A stretch of 64,000 nucleotides of DNA. Source: 55-13 sp037190145. GTDB taxonomy: Bacteria; Armatimonadota; Fimbriimonadia; Fimbriimonadales; Fimbriimonadaceae. The translations under genes were made by a program, and so were the position numbers. Location: positions 124,001-188,000 of the forward strand of contig JBBCJU010000007.1 in the NCBI GenBank assembly GCA_037190145.1, read 5' to 3'. Each line of letters begins with the position of its first letter. Position 1 is the first letter of the stretch. Positions 6,896-14,984 of this stretch are shown here, one piece after another. Below the pieces are notes generated by a model. It was not told the DNA's origin. It was given only the letters and a program-made list of their open reading frames with translations, and did no database searches.

Positions 6896-8707
6896 TTATT
6901 GGCTTAAGCGTAAACCAAGCTCGGCCCATTGTTGCGGATCTACCGTCGAAGGCGCATCCATCATCGGATCATAACCGCCACCAATCTTGGGGAAAGCGAT
7001 GACTTCACGGATATTCTCCGTGTCTGTCAGAGTCATAACCAAGCGATCAACTCCCGGGGCAATTCCACCGTGGGGGGGAGCTCCAAAGCTAAACGCATCC
7101 AGAATATGGCCGAACCGCTCGCGCTGTGTCGCTTCATCAATTCCCAGAAGCTGGAACACCTTGGCCTGAACGTCTGGACGGTGGATTCGTATCGATCCAC
7201 TTGCCATCTCCATTCCGTTACACACAACGTCGTAACAGTCCGCACGGATTCTTCCTGGATCGCTATCGATGTAGATTAAATCTTCTTCCTTTGGCCCGGT
7301 GAAAGGATGGTGAACCGCATCCCAACGTCCATCGGGTGCATTCCATTCAACCAGTGGGAAATCGACAATCCAGCAGAATTTCAGGACTCGAGGATCACGT
7401 AGCCCACAACGGTCACCAATCTCATTTCGTAGACGATAAAGAACGTTGTTTCCTGCCGAATATTCATCCGCAATAAAGCAAAGCAAGTCACCCGGCTCTG
7501 CCTGACTGATCTCAAGAATCTGAGCGAGTTCATCATCGCTCAAGAACTTAGCGATCGACGACTTAATGTACTTGTCCCTAATCTGCCTTGCTTCAGAATC
7601 AGCCTCTGATAAGACAGCCAGTGAAGCCATTCCCTTCGCACCAAACTCTCGACTGAACTCTTCCAGAACCCCAACTTCTTTGCGAGATAACCCCGCGCCG
7701 CCTGGGTAACGGACTCCGCGAATAAGCGCACCTGATTCCGCCGCTGATTTGAAGACGCCAAAACCAGAATTTGCAACGGCAGGCGTGATATCAAACAGCT
7801 TGAGGCCAAACCGTAAGTCGGGCTTATCACAACCATACAGCAACATCGACTCATCGAAGGTCAGTCGCTCAAACGGCTCAATATGCGCCTTGTCTAGGCT
7901 GAACTCGTCGACGACTCCGTTGATCACGTCTCGCAGGAGGCCCTCGGCAATCGTCAAGACATCTTCTTGAGTTACAAAGGACATTTCTAGGTCGAGTTGA
8001 GTGAACTCTGGTTGCCGATCAGCTCTCTGGCTTTCATCCCGAAAACACTTGGCAATCTGGTAGTACCGCTCAATACCCGCAACCATTAAAAGCTGCTTAT
8101 ACTGCTGTGGACTCTGTGGCAATGCGTACCACTTGCCTGGCTCTAGTCGGTAAGCCACCAAGTAGTCTCTCGCGCCTTCGGGCGTGGAGCGCGTGAAAAT
8201 CGGCGTTTCTGTTTCAATAAACTCGTGGCGATCAAGATAGGCTCGCATCCGACGAATAACCGCCGCGCGAATCGCAAGCCGGTTGTACATACTCGGCCGT
8301 CGCAAGTCCAAGTACCGATGCTTGATCCGAAGTTCCTCATTTACCGACTGCATCTGCTCTTCATCGCTAATCGGGAAAGGAATGGGCTTGCTGGGGCCAA
8401 GAACGGTGTAGCCCGTGACGATAACCTCAATATCACCCGTGGCCATCTTCGAATTCTTGGTCTCTTCCGCTCTCACTCGCACTTCACCAGTGATGCTGAG
8501 ACAAGTTTCATTTCGAATCTCCGCCAGATTAGGAAACTGATTGGGATCCAGGAATAGTTGCACCAGACCAGTTCGATCACGCAGATCGATAAAACAAAGG
8601 CCACCAAGGTCTCGCACCTTGTGTGCCCAACCATTTAATGCAACCTGTTGTCCAGCATGCTCAGCTCGGAGCGCGCCGCAAGTGTGCGTTCGCTTAAGGA
8701 ATCCCAT
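6896..8707 (-). CDS. aspS: Aspartyl-tRNA synthetase
   Basis: A 603-residue class IIb synthetase of bacterial type. It has the N-terminal OB-fold anticodon domain (residues 1-110, NGWAHKVRDLGG), class II motif 2 in FRDESQRADRQPEF, the bacterial GAD insertion (about 285-410) and motif 3 GIAPGVDRL near the C-terminus. It charges tRNA-Asp in the cytoplasm. The RDLGG sequence, with Leu rather than His after Asp in the anticodon domain, is the form found in discriminating enzymes that do not charge tRNA-Asn; that is an inference. It is transcribed away from pcp and has no operon partner. Confidence 0.98.
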   Translation of the reverse strand: MGFLKRTHTCGALRAEHAGQQVALNGWAHKVRDLGGLCFIDLRDRTGLVQLFLDPNQFPNLAEIRNETCLSITGEVRVRAEETKNSKMATGDIEVIVTGYTVLGPSKPIPFPISDEEQMQSVNEELRIKHRYLDLRRPSMYNRLAIRAAVIRRMRAYLDRHEFIETETPIFTRSTPEGARDYLVAYRLEPGKWYALPQSPQQYKQLLMVAGIERYYQIAKCFRDESQRADRQPEFTQLDLEMSFVTQEDVLTIAEGLLRDVINGVVDEFSLDKAHIEPFERLTFDESMLLYGCDKPDLRFGLKLFDITPAVANSGFGVFKSAAESGALIRGVRYPGGAGLSRKEVGVLEEFSREFGAKGMASLAVLSEADSEARQIRDKYIKSSIAKFLSDDELAQILEISQAEPGDLLCFIADEYSAGNNVLYRLRNEIGDRCGLRDPRVLKFCWIVDFPLVEWNAPDGRWDAVHHPFTGPKEEDLIYIDSDPGRIRADCYDVVCNGMEMASGSIRIHRPDVQAKVFQLLGIDEATQRERFGHILDAFSFGAPPHGGIAPGVDRLVMTLTDTENIREVIAFPKIGGGYDPMMDAPSTVDPQQWAELGLRLSQ

Positions 8708-8804
8708 AGAGGCTATTAGGGTACCCGCGCCCCACCTTTGTTACAGAGTCTAAATACAGTCATCCAGCGTAGACTAGAGTTAGCCGATAATCTAGGATAG
8801 TCTT

Positions 8805-9380
8805 ATGACCAGTCGCACACTCATCACCGGTTTTGGCCCTTTTGGAGATAACCGAGAGAATCCAAGTCAGCTTCTTTGCTCTACCTTTAACCGAGACCAC
8901 GCGGTTTTAGAAGTTAGCTACAAGTATGTCTATGAGTTTTGGGATGCCCTGCAGAAAGAGGGAGGTTATGACAATATCATCTGTCTTGGCCTATCCGCAA
9001 AAGCGCCCAGGATGCGCTTGGAGCTGTTTGCCCGTAACAAGGTGGGGCAAACCAAGGACGTCCAGGGAGAAACATGGTCCACCGACTTTATAGTTGCAGA
9101 GGGCCCTCCATGCTTAGGGTCGACGATTATGCCTCCCGATTTAATCTTCGCGGCATCATCCCTGTTGGACGCAAAAACCCTTGAGCTTAGTACGAACCCT
9201 GGCGATTACCTGTGCAATTTCCTTTACTATCTTTTGCTCGCCGGACACCCTGGACAGGTTGGGTTCGTCCATATTCCACCCTTCTCGGTTATGAGTCCGG
9301 AGGTGCAATACGAAACGCTTGCAAAACTCATCATTGCAACCGAAGCCCTTGGGGAAACATTGGACACGAAAGTTGCTTAA
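8805..9380 (+). CDS. pcp: Pyroglutamyl-peptidase I
   Basis: A 191-residue cysteine peptidase of family C15 that removes N-terminal pyroglutamate. It opens with the family signature LITGFGPFG(D)NRENPS, has the Glu of the catalytic triad in RLELFARN, the nucleophile in NPGDYLCN and the histidine in GFVHIPP. At 191 residues it is slightly shorter than the usual 205-215. Its stop overlaps the last 4 bp of the convergent 9377 gene. The 97-bp gap to aspS holds divergent promoters, with a TAGGAT-like -10 just before the start. Confidence 0.92.
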   Translation: MTSRTLITGFGPFGDNRENPSQLLCSTFNRDHAVLEVSYKYVYEFWDALQKEGGYDNIICLGLSAKAPRMRLELFARNKVGQTKDVQGETWSTDFIVAEGPPCLGSTIMPPDLIFAASSLLDAKTLELSTNPGDYLCNFLYYLLLAGHPGQVGFVHIPPFSVMSPEVQYETLAKLIIATEALGETLDTKVA

Positions 9381-10234
9381 GCCTGAAGCTTAAGCACTTC
9401 GTCTTCGGCTAGTTCCCGAGCCTTCACGTCGAGTTCGATACTTCTCAACGAACCAGCTACGCGTTCAGTGATACTCCTCAGAACCTGAATCTGGAGTCGA
9501 TTATCCTCGATATTCGCCTCAGTATCTTCAATTAACCCATGCGCGGCATGAATCTTTGATATATCTTCCGAGATCTGTAAGGCCTTACTAAGTTGCGCTT
9601 CTATCTCCCGTATTGGCGCCACTGCCAAATCGGCTTCCCGAAGTTGCGTTGCCAAATGGGTGTCCAACACCTCTAGCTTGGCTCGACTCCGTTGTGCTTG
9701 TCCTAATCTACTCTTCCGCAGTATTTCAAGTGTTTGATCGCCAGCTCCACTTTCAACGACAAGTTCATCAATGAGCTTTCCTAGCGAGGAAATAGATTCC
9801 GCAATCTTAACTCGATTCACCCTAACCTTGTGCTCAATCGCTCGATACTGACTAAGCGGTTCACGAGTCAAGTATTGAACGACGACTTTCATCACCTTAG
9901 GATCGGACAGGTCGGTTGGGTCTTTTACAACTGGACGCTTGGAGCTTTCATAGTCAAAAAAGCTAAACAGCCCTATAAACTTCGGTCCTACAAAGCTGGA
10001 GACGATAGCTCCTAGGAACAGAAGCAGTGACCACATCAACCTTATATGCAACGGGAAAAAGGTCATGCAGATAGCTACATAGACGAGTCCATCCAGGAGA
10101 CGGCAGATCAATCCTGCCGAGCGCTTGGACTGGACCACCGTCTCATCGGGCACAGCCGCTAAAGCCTTCTGGTAAAGATGCTTTAGCTCGTCATCCGTAA
10201 GCGGTAAGAGTCCTCTAGGCTCCATAGAGTCCAC
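9377..10234 (-). CDS. Membrane-anchored coiled-coil protein, unknown
   Basis: A 285-residue protein I do not recognise. A 40-residue cytoplasmic N-terminus is followed by two adjacent membrane segments (LICRLLDGLVYVAICMTFF and LMWSLLLFLGAIVSSFVG, about residues 42-85) and then a 190-residue, highly charged, mostly helical domain likely to form coiled coil. There is no signal peptide and no Cys motif. The longest frame begins with GTG at 10234; an ATG at 10225 is equally likely. It lies 16 bp downstream of the sugar-isomerase-like gene and may share its transcript. Confidence 0.65.
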   Translation of the reverse strand: MDSMEPRGLLPLTDDELKHLYQKALAAVPDETVVQSKRSAGLICRLLDGLVYVAICMTFFPLHIRLMWSLLLFLGAIVSSFVGPKFIGLFSFFDYESSKRPVVKDPTDLSDPKVMKVVVQYLTREPLSQYRAIEHKVRVNRVKIAESISSLGKLIDELVVESGAGDQTLEILRKSRLGQAQRSRAKLEVLDTHLATQLREADLAVAPIREIEAQLSKALQISEDISKIHAAHGLIEDTEANIEDNRLQIQVLRSITERVAGSLRSIELDVKARELAEDEVLKLQA

Positions 10235-10250
10235 AGCCTATTCTACGCGT

Positions 10251-11099
10251 TTATAGAAACTTTCGGGCGTTTTCGATCGACCTGCGAACAGCGGTTAACG
10301 GATCTTCGTCACCTTCATATTCCACGCTCAACCAGCCGTTAAAGCCAACTTCTTTAAGAGCACGAATACACTTGGCTAAGTCAACGGATCCTTCGCCAAC
10401 TGCCTTCCCAATCACCTTTTCGCCTTGGAGGGTTGTATATGCAAATCCGTGGTATCCCTCTGGTTCCGGTGAAAAGTCCTTGAAGTGAACCATGTAAGCA
10501 AATTGGGCTACTTCACGAATCGCTTCATGGCTTGGTTGATGGACGATCAAGAAGTTCCCCGTATCGGGGTTTGCGCCTAAAGCATCATTCCCGGCAAGTC
10601 TTCGAACATCCTGAATAATCCCACGAACCTGTTCGCCGCGTCCCGCTAAAGTGCCGTGATTTTCTAGAGCAAGTCGTTTACCTTTGGATGCCGCATATTT
10701 GGAAGCTTCCGCCAAGCCTTCCACAATCCATTCGCGAGCCTGGTCAAAAGTGATGCCATCGGAGACATCGCCCGCAAAGACCCTCACTACGTCGGCCCCG
10801 TAGAAAACGGCTTCATCAACGCCAAACTTGATCTTGTCAAGCTGGGCTCTTCTTTCTTCCTCTGTTGGCTTAGCGAAATTCTGCGAGATGGAGAAGATTG
10901 GGCAAGGCAGGCCCGTTTCACGTAATGCCTGAACTGCATCCTGTCGGTCCGAGACAACATCACGATAGAAGAAGTCAAGGAGTTCAACTCCATCTGCCCC
11001 GGCTCTCTTTGCCTCATGAATAAAACCAGCTATGTCAAGACGTCCATCACGAACCGCCTTGACATAGCTCCACATGCTTACGCCAATCTTCAAATGCAC
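10251..11099 (-). CDS. Sugar phosphate isomerase/epimerase-like TIM barrel (AP endonuclease 2 superfamily)
   Basis: A 282-residue single TIM barrel. Family marks are GADGVELLDFF early (beta-2), LALENHG (metal-binding Glu, about residue 140), NPDTGNFL (metal-binding Asp), MVHFKDF (His) and GWLSVEYEG (Glu) near the end, matching xylose-isomerase-like/hydroxypyruvate-isomerase-like enzymes. It probably interconverts or epimerises a sugar or inositol derivative. The longest frame starts with GTG at 11099; a TTG at 11093 has a better-spaced GGAGTG. It sits 54 bp downstream of nuoN in the same direction, without a visible terminator between, so it may be read through from complex I. Confidence 0.85.
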   Translation of the reverse strand: MHLKIGVSMWSYVKAVRDGRLDIAGFIHEAKRAGADGVELLDFFYRDVVSDRQDAVQALRETGLPCPIFSISQNFAKPTEEERRAQLDKIKFGVDEAVFYGADVVRVFAGDVSDGITFDQAREWIVEGLAEASKYAASKGKRLALENHGTLAGRGEQVRGIIQDVRRLAGNDALGANPDTGNFLIVHQPSHEAIREVAQFAYMVHFKDFSPEPEGYHGFAYTTLQGEKVIGKAVGEGSVDLAKCIRALKEVGFNGWLSVEYEGDEDPLTAVRRSIENARKFL

Positions 11100-11153
11100 A
11101 CTCCAAAATGCCCTTTCGGGCCAAATCCTATCTCTAGGAATCCGCTACCGTCT

Positions 11154-12623
11154 TTACCGGCCGGACAAAAATTGCATGAGTGGAGAGTAAAAGAAAAACG
11201 CTCCAAAAATGCCCGCGATACAAACCACAAATGCGCCCTTCAGTCCGTTATTTATCTTAACATCTTGGACGGTTTCACCAGAATCATCAGCCACAAACAT
11301 CGCTCGTCCTATACCCAGATAATAGTAGACGCTGATGATTGAGTTCACAGCGAGAACAATGGCGAGGGGAGCCAGGTCTGCCTTAAGAGCGTCCTGGAAG
11401 ATAAAAAGCTTTCCAAGAAAACCAGCAGTTCCAGGAATTCCGATCAAAGAACACATGAAGACGATGAGAGCACCGGCGGCTAATGGCGCACGTCGCCAAA
11501 GGCCAGCGACTTCATCAAACTTGGTTCCTTCCTTCCCACTTCTCGCCGCTAAACTGATCACCGCAAACGCTCCGATGGTCATGAGGCTGTAGCTTAAAAG
11601 GTAGTAGCTGATGGTGTCAGAGCCAACCTTGTCTGGAGCCTTCACATGAGCAAGGATAGCCACCAAGATGTAGCCAGCGTGGGCGATGGAAGAGTAACCC
11701 AGTACACGCTTGACGTCTTTCTGTACCAGTGCAACCAAGTTCCCAACGGTCATGGTCAGGATCGCAATCCAGAACATTGCGGGCAGCCAGTACTCTTGCA
11801 TGACTGCAGTGGATGAAGCAACGCGGTAAAGCGCCGCCACCGCCGCAATCTTTGACCCTGCTGCCATAAACGCCGTAACGTTGGTTGGCGCACCTTGATA
11901 CACGTCTGGCGTCCACATGTGGAAAGGTACAAAGGAGCTCTTAAAGGAAAGCCCAATCAGCATCATGCCAAGGCCGAACAACAGGAGAGTCTTCGCCTCT
12001 TGGGAGCCACCCATCCATGCAGAAACGATTTGATCTAAATGGAGGCTTCCTGTTGCTCCATAGATAAATGCTATTCCGTACAGCAAGAACCCACTGGCAA
12101 AGGCACCCAGGAGGAAATACTTAAGCGCAGATTCCTCGGACTTTCCTTCCTTCCGCGCCATACCTGCCATGACATAGAGGGCAATCGAGAGAACTTCCAG
12201 CCCAAGGAAAATCATGAGCATGTTACGGCTGGCGACCATGACCATGGCCCCTACCGTGGACCATAAGAGCATTGGATAAAACTCGCCAAAGGGAATGCGT
12301 TTCTCACGCAAGTACCCCTCGCTAAACATGATGCTCAAGAAAGCGCTTCCTACTAGGAGCAACTGCATGATGAGCGAGAATCGGTCTCTAACAACCATGC
12401 CTCCAAAGGATTCGCCGTCTGCATAATTTGCACCATTGAACTGGAGTACAAGCGCTACTGTGGCGAGTCCCAACCCCATCAAGGAGAAGAGAACGATCAT
12501 GTCGTTGTTCTTCTTTGGGCGGGCCATCTCGATGCACAGCGCGATTATGCCAGTCATTGCGACCAGCACCACCGGTGCGATCATCGACCAGTCCATCATA
12601 GGGATAGGGGGCTTATACTGCAT
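11154..12623 (-). CDS. nuoN: NADH-quinone oxidoreductase subunit N
   Basis: A 489-residue antiporter-like proton-pumping subunit of complex I with about 14 membrane segments. The conserved core is clear: VLSIALYVMAGM, LLGAFASGFLLYG, SFVPFHMWTPDVYQGAP (the HxW.PD.Y.GAP motif of NuoN), a VKRVLGYSSIAHAGYI block with pumping-channel residues, and GIPGTAGFLGKLFIF. The ATG at 12623 is chosen because it overlaps the stop of the upstream gene (ATGCAGTATAA) whereas the longer frame starts inside that gene. It is the last nuo gene of the cluster and is separated from nuoM by an unrelated gene. Confidence 0.95.
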   Translation of the reverse strand: MQYKPPIPMMDWSMIAPVVLVAMTGIIALCIEMARPKKNNDMIVLFSLMGLGLATVALVLQFNGANYADGESFGGMVVRDRFSLIMQLLLVGSAFLSIMFSEGYLREKRIPFGEFYPMLLWSTVGAMVMVASRNMLMIFLGLEVLSIALYVMAGMARKEGKSEESALKYFLLGAFASGFLLYGIAFIYGATGSLHLDQIVSAWMGGSQEAKTLLLFGLGMMLIGLSFKSSFVPFHMWTPDVYQGAPTNVTAFMAAGSKIAAVAALYRVASSTAVMQEYWLPAMFWIAILTMTVGNLVALVQKDVKRVLGYSSIAHAGYILVAILAHVKAPDKVGSDTISYYLLSYSLMTIGAFAVISLAARSGKEGTKFDEVAGLWRRAPLAAGALIVFMCSLIGIPGTAGFLGKLFIFQDALKADLAPLAIVLAVNSIISVYYYLGIGRAMFVADDSGETVQDVKINNGLKGAFVVCIAGIFGAFFFYSPLMQFLSGR

Positions 12624-13290
12624 AGCTATCTTCGGTTCGAACACTACTTTCTAGCATTCTTGATAAAAAATCTGTACCTGCATCCAAGATGATTTCCGCC
12701 GCAGGGTCTTCACATACAAGAGCCCCTTGCCTCATGTCACGAACTTCAGAGATCGGCACTTGCGACGACTTAATATCCCAGCCAAAGGCTTTGGCCGGCA
12801 GGTCGCTAACAAAATCTAAGTAGACATCTTCGTCGCCCACGACAAAGACCATGCTGAATAGCGCATCTTGAACTCCTTGCAATAGCTCTCGATCTCGCTC
12901 TAAATAGTAGCCACCGTATTGCATTGGAGTGCAATGTCTGGCTCGAGCGCCATAGAGCCGATAGATAATGCCATCAGCCCCAGCCTCAAAGGCTCGATTG
13001 ATATCGCCCTGTGTTTCATCACACAGTTCACCCAAGATACGGTTACCTTCTTTAGGATCATCCTTTAGAAGCTGATTGAGATTTAGGTCTCGCTGCAAAG
13101 AAAGACCGAAAGGGTTCGTGACTTCTACCACGGAGACTCCACTCTCGTTCCCTTCTAGGTGATCTGGCATCGTTTCGTGGTTGTAGTGTTGGATGTCGGA
13201 TGTAGGCTCACAGATCGGCCAATTTAACACTGGCTTCTGGTCCACTTCCCCACCGCGAACGGTGGCCAACACTCGCTCTCGAGACGTCAT
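12613..13290 (-). CDS. Uroporphyrinogen decarboxylase-like (URO-D superfamily) protein inside the nuo operon
   Basis: A 225-residue protein opening TSRERVLATVRGGEVDQKPVLNW, the standard beginning of URO-D superfamily proteins (HemE, MtaA/MtbA methyltransferases and their relatives), with an AGADGIIYRLYG segment and a C-terminal CEDPAAEIILDAGTDF-type barrel strand. It is about 120 residues shorter than HemE or corrinoid methyltransferases, and I cannot find the HemE RQAGR motif, so haem synthesis is unlikely. Its ATG overlaps the nuoM stop (ATGA) and its stop overlaps the nuoN start, so it is translationally coupled on both sides. Function unknown. Confidence 0.6.
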   Translation of the reverse strand: MTSRERVLATVRGGEVDQKPVLNWPICEPTSDIQHYNHETMPDHLEGNESGVSVVEVTNPFGLSLQRDLNLNQLLKDDPKEGNRILGELCDETQGDINRAFEAGADGIIYRLYGARARHCTPMQYGGYYLERDRELLQGVQDALFSMVFVVGDEDVYLDFVSDLPAKAFGWDIKSSQVPISEVRDMRQGALVCEDPAAEIILDAGTDFLSRMLESSVRTEDSYAV

Positions 13291-14984
13291 TGAGCGGCAA
13301 CCACCTCTGCATCATGGGTTTCAGCAGGCTCCGCACTCTTCATTGGAAAGTGCAGGTTAGCCGGGGCAATGATTTGACCATTTGAAACAAGGTTCATCTG
13401 ACCATCAATCTGATGGTTTTGGTCACTCCAAACGGGTCGCTGACCCACTGGGTTTACCGCCATCATTCGAGCGGCTCCGATAGCAGATTCCATCGGCTTC
13501 AAGAATGTGCTCGGATACAATCCACCCCAGAAGATAAAGACCACCAAGATGCCGCACATCGCAATTTCACCCGGCTTAATATCTTTCAGGCGTTGGTTTT
13601 CAGGGTTGTCATTCTTGCCGTAGAACACCTGCTGGAACATGTAAAGCAGGTAGACCGCAGCCAAAACAACACCAAAACCGGCAATGACAATGTAGGCAAG
13701 GTTAAGCCCAAAAGCTCCCGCGAAGGCAGCTTCGAAAGCTCCCATCATCGCCATGAACTCACCAATAAAGCCATTGGTTCCGGGCAACCCAACCGAACTC
13801 AACATGGCGATTAAGAAGATAGTGGAGTAGATCGGCATCTGAGCCTTGATTCCACCAAAGTTCTTAAACATACGGGTATGCCGTCGTTCGTAGATAAGGC
13901 CGATTAGAAGGAATAGGGCACCCGTGCTGATTCCATGGTTTAGTTGCTGCATAGAACCGCCCATCATTCCCGTGTGGGTCAGAGAGAAGATGCCTAAGAG
14001 AACAAAACCCATGTGAGAGACAGAGGAGTATGCAACCAGTTTCTTCCAGTCTGGCTGCACCGCAGCAACTATCGCTCCATAGATGATGCCAACCACCGCC
14101 AGCGCCATGATGATCGGTACCTGCTTGGCAATGACATCGGGGAAGAATGGCAAGCAGAATCTCAGGAACCCATAGGTTCCCATCTTCAGCAATACGCCCG
14201 CCAAAATTACCGAGCCTGCGGTTGGAGCTTCAACGTGGGCATCGGGAAGCCAGGTATGGAACGGAAACGCCGGACATTTCACTAGGAAAGCAATCGCGAA
14301 GGACCAGAAAATCCACGGCTGTAGATGAATCGCTTGAGCCCAAAGGTTTCCATTAGCAACTTCTCTTTGAATATCGATAATGCTAAAGCTAATGGCCCCG
14401 CCTGTCGCTTGGCCGTATAAGTTGGCCAAGACGATCATGCCAATGAGCATGAAAATAGATCCCGCGAATGTATAGATAAAAAACTTCAGACCAGCATAAG
14501 TTCTTCGCTCTCCACCCCAAATGCTAATTAGCAGCCACATCGGCACCAGCGATGCCTCAAAGAATGTGTAGAAGAGGATCATGTCGAGCGAGACAAATAC
14601 GCCCAACATCGCCGTCTCCAAGATCAGGATACAGATGAAATAGAGCTTCACCCGCTTATCCACATAGAAGCTAAACCAGATCGCAATCACGGTTAGCATC
14701 GTGGTAAGGAGAATCAGCCAGAAGCTAATGCCATCCAAGCCCAGGTGGTAGCTAATGCCAAGTTGCTTGATCCATGGGATGTATTCCACAAGCTGAAAGT
14801 GGAAATTTTCCGAAGCAAACTTAGGGATCAGTGCAAGCGATGCACCGAAAGTTGCCAATGAAGCAATAAGTGCCAGACCTTTGTGAGCCTTCACCTGCTC
14901 CGCAGGCAGAATCATCATGATCAGCGCCCCAATCAAAGGCAAGAAAACGATCAGCGAAAGAAGGCCAAAGCCAGTGGTTTCCAT
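13287..14984 (-). CDS. nuoM: NADH-quinone oxidoreductase subunit M
   Basis: A 565-residue complex I antiporter-like subunit. It has about 14 membrane segments and the NuoM hallmarks: LGLDGISFWLILLTTML, FEASLVPMWLLISIWGGERR (the essential Glu in TM5), CPAFPFHTWLPDAHVEAPT (lysine and WLPDAH.EAPT), DWKKLVAYSSVSHMGFV and GLPGTNGFIGEF. It also carries a 60-residue polar C-terminal tail after the last membrane helix that is longer than usual. Its start is one base from the nuoL stop, and its end overlaps the URO-D-like gene by 4 bp. Confidence 0.96.
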   Translation of the reverse strand: METTGFGLLSLIVFLPLIGALIMMILPAEQVKAHKGLALIASLATFGASLALIPKFASENFHFQLVEYIPWIKQLGISYHLGLDGISFWLILLTTMLTVIAIWFSFYVDKRVKLYFICILILETAMLGVFVSLDMILFYTFFEASLVPMWLLISIWGGERRTYAGLKFFIYTFAGSIFMLIGMIVLANLYGQATGGAISFSIIDIQREVANGNLWAQAIHLQPWIFWSFAIAFLVKCPAFPFHTWLPDAHVEAPTAGSVILAGVLLKMGTYGFLRFCLPFFPDVIAKQVPIIMALAVVGIIYGAIVAAVQPDWKKLVAYSSVSHMGFVLLGIFSLTHTGMMGGSMQQLNHGISTGALFLLIGLIYERRHTRMFKNFGGIKAQMPIYSTIFLIAMLSSVGLPGTNGFIGEFMAMMGAFEAAFAGAFGLNLAYIVIAGFGVVLAAVYLLYMFQQVFYGKNDNPENQRLKDIKPGEIAMCGILVVFIFWGGLYPSTFLKPMESAIGAARMMAVNPVGQRPVWSDQNHQIDGQMNLVSNGQIIAPANLHFPMKSAEPAETHDAEVVAAQ

